Shown one piece after another: positions 34,108 to 42,331 of a stretch of 64,000 bases of DNA (positions are counted from its first letter, which is position 1; each line of letters begins with the position of its first letter). Made by a program: the position numbers and the translations under genes. Source of the stretch: Deltaproteobacteria bacterium (GTDB lineage Bacteria; Desulfobacterota; Desulfobacteria; Desulfobacterales; C00003060); assembly GCA_016930875.1 (NCBI GenBank), contig JAFGFW010000137.1, positions 1-64,000 on the forward strand. Reading direction: 5' to 3'. The notes under the pieces are model-generated. The model was not told the origin of the DNA. It did not search any database and saw nothing but the letters and a program-made list of their open reading frames with translations.

Positions 34108-35805
34108 ATGCTAAGTATCAGAAAAATAGGGCTGATACGTCGTGGTTATCGCCATTTGAACCGTTACCGGCAGATTCTTGCTGTCTTTTTCAAGTACGGC
34201 TTCGGGGATCTTGTTGAAGTGCTCAAGATCGAGCAATATCTGGAAGTCGGTCTTCAGATGATCTCCAGGAAGAGGCGGGAGCAGGTGGAAAGACTCACCA
34301 GGTCTGAGAGAGTTCGAATGGCAATGGAAGAACTCGGGCCCACGTTTGTCAAGCTGGGCCAAATTCTATCCACCCGGCCGGACCTGATTCCAGTAGAGTT
34401 CGTTCGGGAATTCTCAAAGCTCCAGGACCATGTTCCCGCCTTTGCGTATGAGGAGGTGAAGCAGATCGTTGAAGGGGAGCTTGGTGGAGCAATTGAAGAC
34501 GTGTTTGAGGCGTTTGAAGAGACGCCGCTGGCGGCAGCCTCCATCGGCCAGGTTCACAGGGCCCGGTTGAAGGATGGCGAAGACGTTGTGGTCAAGGTTC
34601 AGCGGCCCGCTATCCGCAAGACCATTGAGGTCGATCTGGAGATCATGCTTCATCTGGCCTCGCTCATGGAGCGACATGTTGAGGAAGGAGAGTTTCACCG
34701 TCCCACCGGTATTGTGGACGAATTTGCCCGCGCCATCGAAAAGGAGATCGATTACACGATTGAGGCCTCTCACATAGAGCGCTTTGCCAGGCAGTTTCAA
34801 GACGATATGTCCGTCTATGTCCCGAAGGTCTTTCGTGAAGCTAGCACAGGACGAGTGCTTACCATGGAGTATGTTGACGGCATCAAGGCCTCGGAGGTTG
34901 ATCGCATAGACCAAGAGGGATTGGATCGAAAGATCCTTACGGCCCGTGGCGCTGACTTGATTCTTAAACAGATATTCGATTACGGCTTTTTCCATGCCGA
35001 CCCGCATCCGGGAAACATCTTTTTCCTCCCTGACAATGTGATCTGTTATCTGGATTACGGAATGATGGGACGCATTGACCGGCAGACCCGGGAGAATTTT
35101 GCCGATCTTGTTTACGGTTTTGCCCGCCGTGACGAATCCAAAACCACGCATGCACTTCTCAAACTTGCCCAGTATGATGAGGAACCGGATCTGCCCAGCC
35201 TGGAAAGAGATGTGGCTGATTTCATGGGGCAACACCTCTACAAACCCTTAAAGGATTTGGAGATGGGAAAGCTCCTTCAGCAACTTCTGGAACTGATTGC
35301 CCACCATCGCCTACACATCCCGCAGAACCTGTTTCTCATGCTGAAAGCATTAACCACTGTGGAAGGAGTTGGCCTGTCACTCGATCCTGATTTTGATATG
35401 ATGCAAAGGACTACCCCGTTTATCAAGCATGTCAGGACAGCGCGGATGCATCCCAAACGGCTTGCGGGCGACATGCTCGAATCCGGCGCAGACTTCTTGC
35501 GCCTTCTGCAGGTGATTCCGGGTGAGCTTCGTGAGATCATGAAGCAGTTGAAGCAGGGCAAGGCCAAGATCGAATTTCAGCACCGGGGGCTTGAACCGAT
35601 GCTCACAACCCACGATCAGATCAGCAATCGGATTGCATTTTCTATAATCATTGCAGCCCTTCTTATCGGTTCGTCCCTGATCGTTCTTTCCAAAACGCCC
35701 CCATTCATGTTCGGCATCCCGGTCTTCGGCATCCTCGGTTTTGTGGGCGCCGCCGTGATGGGCATGTGGCTTCTCATAGCTATATTAAAAAAGGGGAGGC
35801 TCTAG
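34108..35805 (+). CDS. ubiB: UbiB / ABC1-family atypical kinase
   Basis: A 565-residue protein. The N-terminal half has the ABC1 extension 'KLGQILSTRPDLIPVEFV..FSKLQDHVPAF' and the Ala-rich loop 'PLAAASIGQVHRARLKDG', followed by 'VVVKVQRP' (Lys of the kinase-like fold). 'DPHPGNIFFL' and 'LDYGMMGRI' are the catalytic-loop and Mg-binding motifs. Two hydrophobic helices at the C-terminus (about 505-560) are membrane anchors. UbiB-family proteins act with lipid partners in ubiquinone/menaquinone synthesis; the ATPase role here is inferred. Directly after the phasin-like gene. Confidence 0.9.
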   Translation: MLSIRKIGLIRRGYRHLNRYRQILAVFFKYGFGDLVEVLKIEQYLEVGLQMISRKRREQVERLTRSERVRMAMEELGPTFVKLGQILSTRPDLIPVEFVREFSKLQDHVPAFAYEEVKQIVEGELGGAIEDVFEAFEETPLAAASIGQVHRARLKDGEDVVVKVQRPAIRKTIEVDLEIMLHLASLMERHVEEGEFHRPTGIVDEFARAIEKEIDYTIEASHIERFARQFQDDMSVYVPKVFREASTGRVLTMEYVDGIKASEVDRIDQEGLDRKILTARGADLILKQIFDYGFFHADPHPGNIFFLPDNVICYLDYGMMGRIDRQTRENFADLVYGFARRDESKTTHALLKLAQYDEEPDLPSLERDVADFMGQHLYKPLKDLEMGKLLQQLLELIAHHRLHIPQNLFLMLKALTTVEGVGLSLDPDFDMMQRTTPFIKHVRTARMHPKRLAGDMLESGADFLRLLQVIPGELREIMKQLKQGKAKIEFQHRGLEPMLTTHDQISNRIAFSIIIAALLIGSSLIVLSKTPPFMFGIPVFGILGFVGAAVMGMWLLIAILKKGRL

Positions 35806-35850
35806 CGGGAACCGGACTCTCAAGCCCTTGTCATTATCATCTCATAAACT

Positions 35851-36370
35851 CTAACATCCCTCATGTTCTCCTATGATAACGTGTGGGGCTTCTTCGGCCT
35901 GAGCTGGGGCTTCCGTTGTCAGGGGCGTTTCTCTGGTGGTCTCTTCAGGGAGTGTAGTTTTAGCGGGCTCTTTGATCACTGCTTCGTCAGGGTTTGCGAT
36001 CAGCAATATAAGGCCCAAGGAGCACCAGGATGGTTGAACCGGCCAGCTTGAATCGTCTTTTGGGCGCCCCCTCTGGTTTGTGAGTCTGGAAGCGTTGTTC
36101 AGTTTTTTCTCCCAGCCAGAAGGCCCCTACGACCATGAGACATACAAGAAAGGCGATAATGCCGGAATGGAGCTTCAGCACCTGCGGAAGGCGGAGTGTG
36201 CCCATATCTCCTGACATGTAAAACCTCTTAAGCACAGGGAATATTTCAGCAAATATGAAAACGCCAGACATCATCCCGACCATAAAGACAAGGCCATCAA
36301 GCTTACCCGACACCGCTCCCACCATGGAGGTGCCGGGGCAATACCCTCCTATGACAAATATCTTTTTTCC
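35851..36370 (-). pseudogene. Truncated, frameshifted YeeE/YedE-type sulfur transporter
   Basis: The reading on the minus strand shows 'GKKIFVIGGYCPGTSMVGAVSGKLDGLVFMVGMMSGVFIF', the conserved GYCPGT hallmark of YeeE/YedE (DUF395) channel proteins. The 5' part is missing, with an in-frame TGA just before the match. Near 36018 the frame shifts: removing one C from the run at about 36016-36020 restores 'LVLLGLILLIANPDEAV' and a Pro/Glu-rich tail ending at a TAG at 35851. The gene is therefore truncated and has a one-base insertion, unless part of this is sequencing error. A role in sulfur uptake is inferred from the family. Confidence 0.65.
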
Positions 36371-36442
36371 TCAAGAATTGCACCCGCTGGAACTAGACGG
36401 TGGATTTGTGCATGGCCCCCGGCATTGACCTCCCGGAGCGTT

Positions 36443-36600
36443 TCATATATGTTTATATATGTCGGTTTCGTAAAAGGTCAATTTTGTTCGCTCACAAAAA
36501 AACTTCCAACGAACTTAAACATCAAGTTCGTTGCCGACAGGACGCCGCGAAGCGGCATAAACCAACTTTTTACGAATTCATCATATGTAAACGTCACACA
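36443..36600. repeat. Inverted-repeat structure with a perfect central hairpin
   Basis: CAACGAACTT-aaacatc-AAGTTCGTTG forms a perfect 10-bp stem at 36507-36533. Flanking strings are also inverted (…TTTCGTAAAAGGT at 36466-36478 against AACTTTTTACGAA at 36565-36577), so an imperfect palindrome covers roughly 36443-36600. It lies between the broken YeeE-type gene and a small ORF. It could be a miniature element or the foldback of a small RNA; no further evidence. Confidence 0.45.
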
Positions 36601-36619
36601 AAGCAATGAGAATAGGTGT

Positions 36620-36865
36620 ATGGCAGCAAAGAACAAGCTCGTTCTTGAAAATTTCACGAGTGTTACCGATCACATTGACATGGCACTTGAGAGAATCAAC
36701 ACGATATGTAGATCATCGGACCTCTCTGAGGAACAGAAGTCTGAGGCGGCAAGGCTCGGGCGTTCGCTCCATCAAACGGGTGATGACATAGATCACTTTT
36801 GCATGACTTTGGAATCACCGCCCTATAACCTTAAAGAGAAATTACAAGAATTTTACAGGCATTAG
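36620..36865 (+). CDS. Small hypothetical protein
   Basis: An 81-residue helical protein, MAAKNKLVLENFTSVTDHIDMALERIN.., with no motif, signal peptide or membrane segment. The ATG at 36620 has an AGGTG very close upstream; an upstream extension is open but overlaps the inverted-repeat structure and is unlikely coding. Not recognised. Confidence in it being a gene is moderate. Confidence 0.45.
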   Translation: MAAKNKLVLENFTSVTDHIDMALERINTICRSSDLSEEQKSEAARLGRSLHQTGDDIDHFCMTLESPPYNLKEKLQEFYRH

Positions 36866-37027
36866 GCCACACCGTTGATGAATGTATTAGGCTTTTACGT
36901 GATAACAAGTTCGCTCGCGACATAACAAACTTCAGGGGGAAATCCCCATGGCATTCAAAAGGGCTCTGTGCATTGTACAAAACATACATCTGCATGGGGC
37001 CTGTTTTGTCTTACAGGAGTTTTGCAA

Positions 37028-38989
37028 GTGGCAGAAAGAATAGGCGTTTATGTATGTGAGTGTGGTCCGAACATAAAGGACGCCATGGATCTGGATGAGG
37101 TTGTGAAATTCATCCGAGGCCTTGAAAATGTGGTTCTAACTAAAGCTTTTGGACTTTTGTGTGCTCAAAAAGGTCAAGCGCTTATTGGAAAAAACATTAA
37201 AGACCACGACCTCACGAGGGTGGTGATTGCGGCCTGTTCGCCAAAAGAGCATGAAAATACCTTTAAGCAATGTCTGGAGAAGGCCGGCCTGAACCCCTTT
37301 CTTTTACAGATCGCCAATATTAGAGAGCAATGCGCCTGGGTCGTTAAGGATAAAGCCCTTGCCACTGACAAAGCCAAGGCAATCATTCACGCAGCGGTTA
37401 GGCGGGTTGTTTATCATGAACCCTTGAAGGTTAAAGACGTAGAATGCCAACCGGATGCCCTTGTCGTAGGAGCTGGGATAGCAGGCATAAGCGCCGCGCT
37501 AACGCTGGCACAAAAAAATAGAAAGGTCTATCTGGTTGAGAAATTGCCGAGTATTGGAGGCAAAGTAGCCCGGTATGAAGATGTGTTTCCCAATCTGGAG
37601 TGCGCTTCTTGTATCTTTGATCCCATACTAGATGAGGTTTTACATAACGAGCATATCGAAATCCTTACATGGAGTGAGGTCCAAGAAGTATTAGGCTTTT
37701 ATGGTAATTTCCTGGTCAAGGTGAACCAGAAGGCAAGATTTGTGGATAGTGAGACCTGTATCGGCTGCGGTGCGTGTGTTGAAATGTGCCCGGTTAAGGT
37801 AAAAAATGAATATAATGAGGGACTTGATGAGAGAAGGGCCATCTATATCCCTTATCCTGGTGCGCTGCCGAATGTCGCAGTGATCGATGAAAAGCACTGT
37901 TTGCGCTGGCAAGCAGAAGGGTGCAACGCCTGCCAGAAGGCCTGCCCTTTCGGCTCCATCATCTACGAGGAAACCGACCAAGTTCGCCGATTACAAGTGG
38001 GCGCGATCGTCTTGGCCACGGGTTTTGATCTGTTCGACCCGGCGAGGGACCCCAAATATGGATACGGCAAGATTGATAATGTCTATACCAGCCTCGAATT
38101 TGAAAGACTGGTCAATTCTGCCGGGCCGACAGAGGGGAAAATCCTATTACGAAACGGTCAGGTCCCTGAAAAGATAGCCCTTGTTCATTGTGTTGGTTCC
38201 AGGACCGGCGAGTTTCATGAACACTGCTCTGCGGTGTGCTGTATGTATCTGCTCAAGTTTGCTCACCAGGTGAACGGCAAACTGCCTGGTGCGTCAATGA
38301 CCGGGCTTTACTCTGATCTTTGCCTCCCGGGAAAAGAAGCGCAGGCCTTCTTTAATAAGATCTCCCGAGAGGCCAACATACAGTTGATGCATATGAAGCA
38401 TCCCGATTCAATAGAGATTACTGAAGAGAATGGAAAGACACTGATTAGATTTACGGACATCCAAGGAAGGTGCCGCGGGGTTGGTTCGGACATGGTCGTT
38501 TTGGCTCCTGCCATGGAAGGGGCCAGGGATGCTGGGACCATGGCTGAGCTTTTTGACATATCTCAGGGGAAAGGTGGTTTTTTTTCTGAAGAAAACACCA
38601 AGGTAGCCCCTGTGTCAACGGCCATGGAGGGAGTATTTATTGCCGGCTGTGCCCAAGGCCCAAAGGATATTCAAAGCTCGGTAGCACAGGGGCAGGCAGC
38701 AGCGGGCAGGATACTGTCACGGCTTGTTCCAGGAGAGAAGTTGGCCCTTGAGCCGATAACTGCGGACGTGGATCAAGATCTGTGCTGTGGGTGCAAACTA
38801 TGCGTTGGCCTGTGTTCCTACAAGGCCATCGCGTGCGATGACTTGAAAAAAAATGTTGCCATCAATAAAATCTTGTGCAGGGGTTGCGGCGTCTGCGCTG
38901 CCGCCTGTCCCAGCGGGGCCATTAAGGCCAGCCATTTTACGGATGTGGAAATATCCCAAGAAATAAGAGGCCTGCTCCGACAGGGTTAG
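37028..38989 (+). CDS. hdrA: HdrA-type heterodisulfide reductase subunit A
   Basis: A 653-residue flavoprotein. The start is 'RIGVYVCECGPNIKDAMD' with the HdrA N-terminal [4Fe-4S] domain; 'ALVVGAGIAGISAALTLA' is the FAD-binding Rossmann motif; 'CIGCGACVEMCPVKV' and 'CNACQKACPFGSI' lie in the middle and a final pair of [4Fe-4S] motifs, 'CCGCKLCVGLCSYKAI' and 'CRGCGVCAAACPSGAI', near 600-640. HdrA splits electrons between two acceptors at its FAD. No hdrB or hdrC is here. The GTG at 37028 is chosen since AGGAG lies eight bases upstream and residue 2 onward matches the family start. It heads the hdrA-mvhD-mvhG-mvhA operon. Confidence 0.92.
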   Translation: MAERIGVYVCECGPNIKDAMDLDEVVKFIRGLENVVLTKAFGLLCAQKGQALIGKNIKDHDLTRVVIAACSPKEHENTFKQCLEKAGLNPFLLQIANIREQCAWVVKDKALATDKAKAIIHAAVRRVVYHEPLKVKDVECQPDALVVGAGIAGISAALTLAQKNRKVYLVEKLPSIGGKVARYEDVFPNLECASCIFDPILDEVLHNEHIEILTWSEVQEVLGFYGNFLVKVNQKARFVDSETCIGCGACVEMCPVKVKNEYNEGLDERRAIYIPYPGALPNVAVIDEKHCLRWQAEGCNACQKACPFGSIIYEETDQVRRLQVGAIVLATGFDLFDPARDPKYGYGKIDNVYTSLEFERLVNSAGPTEGKILLRNGQVPEKIALVHCVGSRTGEFHEHCSAVCCMYLLKFAHQVNGKLPGASMTGLYSDLCLPGKEAQAFFNKISREANIQLMHMKHPDSIEITEENGKTLIRFTDIQGRCRGVGSDMVVLAPAMEGARDAGTMAELFDISQGKGGFFSEENTKVAPVSTAMEGVFIAGCAQGPKDIQSSVAQGQAAAGRILSRLVPGEKLALEPITADVDQDLCCGCKLCVGLCSYKAIACDDLKKNVAINKILCRGCGVCAAACPSGAIKASHFTDVEISQEIRGLLRQG

Positions 38990-39005
38990 AAAGAGCCATG
39001 CCACG

Positions 39006-39410
39006 ATGATAGGTTTTGAACCCAAGATCATCGGTTTTCTGTGTAACTGGTGTTCTTACGAAGGAGCCGATGCTGCGGGAAGGGCGCGCAAGGCGTATCC
39101 TGCGGGCCTGAGAGTCGTTAGAGTGATGTGCAGCGGCAGGGTCGATTCTCAATTCATCCTTGAGGCCTTCAAGGAAGGCGCTGACGGAGTGATGATCCTG
39201 GGCTGCCATCCGGGTGACTGCCATTACAAAGAGGGAAACCTCCAAATGCTTAAGAGATATGTTATATTAAAAAGGGTGCTAAGTCAATTTGGTATAGAAG
39301 AAGACAGATTAAAGCTTGATTGGATCTCAGCCGGCGAGGGAGACAAGTTCGTCAAAATCGTTTGTGAAATGACTGAAAGAATGAGGCAACTCGGCCCATT
39401 GCCTCGCTGA
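39006..39410 (+). CDS. mvhD: MvhD / hydrogenase iron-sulfur delta subunit
   Basis: A 134-residue protein with the MvhD pattern: 'FEPKIIGFLCNWCSYEGADAAG', then 'VRVMCSGRVD' and 'ILGCHPGDCHYKEGN', the cysteines of the [2Fe-2S] domain that connects the hydrogenase to HdrA. It is separated by 16 bases from hdrA and 92 from the next ORF start. Known role in methanogens and sulfate reducers: relay of electrons from the hydrogenase to HdrA. No unusual features. Confidence 0.92.
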   Translation: MIGFEPKIIGFLCNWCSYEGADAAGRARKAYPAGLRVVRVMCSGRVDSQFILEAFKEGADGVMILGCHPGDCHYKEGNLQMLKRYVILKRVLSQFGIEEDRLKLDWISAGEGDKFVKIVCEMTERMRQLGPLPR

Positions 39411-39502
39411 TGCTAGATATGGCACATCAAGGTTAGCCGCAGGGTATACTGTTGATCCTGTCGGCAACCTGTCTTTTAAGACTGATTGTGGCCTTGTGTA
39501 AT

Positions 39503-40480
39503 ATGACAGAAAAACCGAAGATTGCGCTATATTGGTGCTCAAGCTGCGGCGGCTGCGAGGAATCGGTCATTGATTTGGCAGAGGATCTCTTAACGGTTGC
39601 CGCGGCCGTAGATATTGTGTTTTGGCCTGTAGCCCTCGATTTTAAGTATAAAGATGTTGTCGCCATGAATGATGGCGAGATTACGGCAACGTTGATCAAT
39701 GGCGCCATCAGGACGGGTGAACAAGAACATATGGCCAAAATAATGAGAAAAAAATCGAAATTGCTGATAGCCCACGGAAGTTGTGCCCATCTTGGCGGGG
39801 TCGTGGGTCTGGCCAATTTTTATCAACGTGAAGACTTGCTGAGCCGCTTATACCAAGAGGTTCCCACGACAAACAATCCTCAGGGAATCTTGCCGCAACA
39901 CGAAACCATAGAATCTGGGAGAAAAATAAAACTCCCGGATATCCATGATACCGTCAAGGCCTTGGACCAGGTCGTAGAAGTGGATTACTATATCCCGGGT
40001 TGCCCCCCAACGCCAGAACTCATCAAAGAGGCCATGATGATGGTCCTGGAGAACAGGCTCCCCCCAAGGGGAACCGTATTGGCGGGGAAAAAGGCCCTTT
40101 GCGACACATGCCCTCGAATAGATAGCAAGCCCGATAAATTACGGATAAAAAAGTTCAAACGAATCTATGAAACGGAATGGGACCCTGAAAAGTGTTTTCT
40201 GGACGAGGGTATTATCTGCCTTGGCCCTGCCACCAGGGGTGGTTGCAATGCAAGGTGCATCAATGCCAACATGCCCTGTCGAGGTTGCTTTGGGCCCACA
40301 GACAACGTGAGGGACCAGGGCGCAAAATCTTCCTCATTCCTCGCATCCATCATCGACGTCACAGACAAAGAAGCGTTGAAGAAAACCGCAGATTCCATTC
40401 CTGACCCTGGCGGACTATTCTACAGGTATGGCCTCGCCTCATCCATATTGAAGGGGAAACTGACCCCGAAGAGCTCATGA
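39503..40480 (+). CDS. mvhG: MvhG-type [NiFe] hydrogenase small subunit
   Basis: A 325-residue protein starting 'EKPKIALYWCSSCGGCEESVIDL', with the first cysteines of the proximal [4Fe-4S] cluster (CSSCGGC). 'HGSCAHLGGVVGLAN' and 'YYIPGCPPTPELIKEAM' supply the remaining ligands, and 'GGCNARCINANMPCRGCFGPTDN' the medial/distal cluster residues. It is a cytoplasmic group-3 small subunit with no signal peptide. The ATG at 39503 is chosen because it is the first Met before the conserved start; 17 residues upstream are open without a site. Its stop TGA overlaps the mvhA ATG (ATGA). Confidence 0.9.
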   Translation: MTEKPKIALYWCSSCGGCEESVIDLAEDLLTVAAAVDIVFWPVALDFKYKDVVAMNDGEITATLINGAIRTGEQEHMAKIMRKKSKLLIAHGSCAHLGGVVGLANFYQREDLLSRLYQEVPTTNNPQGILPQHETIESGRKIKLPDIHDTVKALDQVVEVDYYIPGCPPTPELIKEAMMMVLENRLPPRGTVLAGKKALCDTCPRIDSKPDKLRIKKFKRIYETEWDPEKCFLDEGIICLGPATRGGCNARCINANMPCRGCFGPTDNVRDQGAKSSSFLASIIDVTDKEALKKTADSIPDPGGLFYRYGLASSILKGKLTPKSS

Positions 40481-41919
40481 GCAAACGAATTACCATTGAC
40501 CCCATAACCAGGTTGGGAGGACACGGAAAGATTGATATCTTTCTCGACGACAAAAGCGACGTGGAGCGTGTTTATTTTCAAGTCCCCGAACTGAGGGGCT
40601 TCGAGAAGTTTTGTGAAGGCCGGGCAGCAGAGGAAATGCCCACCCTGACACAAAAGATTTGTGGGGTGTGTCCCACGGCCCACCATACGGCGTCAAGCAA
40701 GGCACTGGACGATCTGTTCGGCGTTGAGCCGCCGCCTGCGGCAAGAAAGCTCAGAGAGCTCATGTATAATGCCTTCATGTTTGAAAACCATCTTTTGCAT
40801 TTTTATTTTCTGGGGGGGCCTGATTTCATCGTGGGTCCCATGGCGCCAAGGGCCAAAAGGAATATTTTCGGCGTCATAGACAAAGTGGGCGTCGAAATGG
40901 GAAAAAAGGTCATTGATATTCGGAAACGGATACGGGGCGTCAACGCATTAGTTAGCGGAAGCGCCCTTTATCCTGTTTGCGGGCTTCCAGGCGGCGTTTC
41001 AAAAGCCATAACCGAAGAGGACAGGGCTGAGATACAGAATGTGACAAAAGACGCAGTGGAATTTGCCAAACTTACATTGAATATCTTCGATGACGTGGTG
41101 TTAAATCATAAGGGGTCGGCTAAGTGGCTCACGAGTGACGTTTTCTGCCATAGAACGTACTACATGGGTCTAGTCGATGATCATGACAGGGTCAATTTTT
41201 ATGACGGGGACATCCGGGTGGTTGATCCCAACGGCAAGGAGTTTGTCAAATTCGAGGCAAAAGACTATTTGAAACATCTGGAGGAACGGGTTGAACCGTG
41301 GAGCTATCAGAAGATACTCTATTTGAAAAACATCGGCTGGAAGGGATTCATCGATGGGCAGGATAGCGGAGTTTACAGGGTCGCCCCTCTTGCCCGCCTC
41401 AATGCCTCTGAAGGAATGGCCACCCCCCTAGCCCAGGCTGAGTATGAAATGATGTTCCATGCGTTAGGTGGAAAACCTGTACATAACACCTTGGCCTACC
41501 ATTGGGCCAGGCTTATCGAGGTTTTATACGCAGCAGAAAGAATGGACGAACTTGCCAGAGATGGGGAAATTACCAGTCCCAAGATACGCAATCTTCCTAA
41601 TCAAACCCCTAAAGAAGGCGTCGGTGTCTGCGAGGCGCCGAGGGGAACGCTTTTTCATCACTATGAAAGCGACGAGAAGGCAATCGTAGAGAAGTTGAAC
41701 CTCTTGGTCGCCACTCAGAACAACGCCGCAGCCATTTGCATGTCGATTGAAAAGGCTGCTCGGACCGCCATAAAAGGCGGCAGCATTTCCGATGGCAGAT
41801 TGAATGTGGTAGAGATGGCCTTTCGAGCCTATGATCCTTGCCTTGCTTGTGCCACTCACTGCCTCCCGGGCAAAATGCCGACGATGGTCCATGTCTATGA
41901 TAGGAAAAAAAACCGATAA
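40477..41919 (+). CDS. mvhA: MvhA-type [NiFe] hydrogenase large subunit
   Basis: A 480-residue protein. The N-terminal nickel ligands are in 'KICGVCPTAHHTASSKALD' (Cys62 and Cys65) and the C-terminal pair in 'YDPCLACATH' (about residues 452-461), followed by 19 residues which in many hydrogenases would be removed by a protease. It holds the NiFe(CN)2CO active site and takes up H2 (or evolves it) in the cytoplasm. It matches the F420-non-reducing (group 3c) enzymes linked to HdrA. The start overlaps mvhG. No hyp maturation genes lie in the window. Confidence 0.92.
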   Translation: MSKRITIDPITRLGGHGKIDIFLDDKSDVERVYFQVPELRGFEKFCEGRAAEEMPTLTQKICGVCPTAHHTASSKALDDLFGVEPPPAARKLRELMYNAFMFENHLLHFYFLGGPDFIVGPMAPRAKRNIFGVIDKVGVEMGKKVIDIRKRIRGVNALVSGSALYPVCGLPGGVSKAITEEDRAEIQNVTKDAVEFAKLTLNIFDDVVLNHKGSAKWLTSDVFCHRTYYMGLVDDHDRVNFYDGDIRVVDPNGKEFVKFEAKDYLKHLEERVEPWSYQKILYLKNIGWKGFIDGQDSGVYRVAPLARLNASEGMATPLAQAEYEMMFHALGGKPVHNTLAYHWARLIEVLYAAERMDELARDGEITSPKIRNLPNQTPKEGVGVCEAPRGTLFHHYESDEKAIVEKLNLLVATQNNAAAICMSIEKAARTAIKGGSISDGRLNVVEMAFRAYDPCLACATHCLPGKMPTMVHVYDRKKNR

Positions 41920-41922
41920 AGG

Positions 41923-41967
41923 GCATTGCGGAACTCCGCAGTCCCGATAAATCGGGATGGGGAATGC
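41923..41967. repeat. Double-hairpin (cloverleaf-like) element after mvhA
   Basis: GCATT at 41923-41927 and AATGC at 41963-41967 enclose two hairpins: GCGGA-ac-TCCGC (41928-41939) and TCCCGAT-aa-ATCGGGA (41942-41957). The unit lies between mvhA and tusA and could be a processed RNA structure or palindromic repeat. Confidence 0.5.
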
Positions 41968-42016
41968 ACTCGCTTTTGCGGTTCAACTGAAGGGTTTCAT
42001 GTAAGGAGAGGTGACT

Positions 42017-42241
42017 ATGGCAGTGGAAGTCTTAGATACCCTTGGTCAGAAGTGCCCTCAGCCGATCCTTAAGATCGCCGTGAAGGCCCCGGATATGAAA
42101 CACGGTGATATTTTGGAGGTATTGGGAGACTGTCCTACCTTTGAGAAAGATGTCCGCACCTGGTGTGAGCGGCTGGGCAAAGTCTTCCTTTCCATAAAGG
42201 ATGAAGGGGGAAACAAGAAGAGGATCCAGATACAGTTTTAG
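42017..42241 (+). CDS. tusA: TusA-family sulfurtransferase
   Basis: A 74-residue protein, 'LDTLGQKCPQPILKIAVKA', with the family CPxP and active-site Cys13 that carries persulfide. It is shorter on the C-terminal side than E. coli TusA but keeps the two-layer fold residues. AAGGAGAGG precedes the ATG at 42017 (GTG at 42011 is a possible alternative). Located at the end of the HdrA-hydrogenase group, separated by a hairpin repeat, it may deliver sulfur or belong to sulfur-energy metabolism; which partner it serves is unknown. Confidence 0.88.
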   Translation: MAVEVLDTLGQKCPQPILKIAVKAPDMKHGDILEVLGDCPTFEKDVRTWCERLGKVFLSIKDEGGNKKRIQIQF

Positions 42242-42331
42242 AAAGCACATCCTCGCAAAGGGCGCACAGCAAGGGTTTTCTCTGCCCCGTTGGGTTGGCA
42301 GGGGCGCTGTCGTTGCATAGGAGTATCAGAG

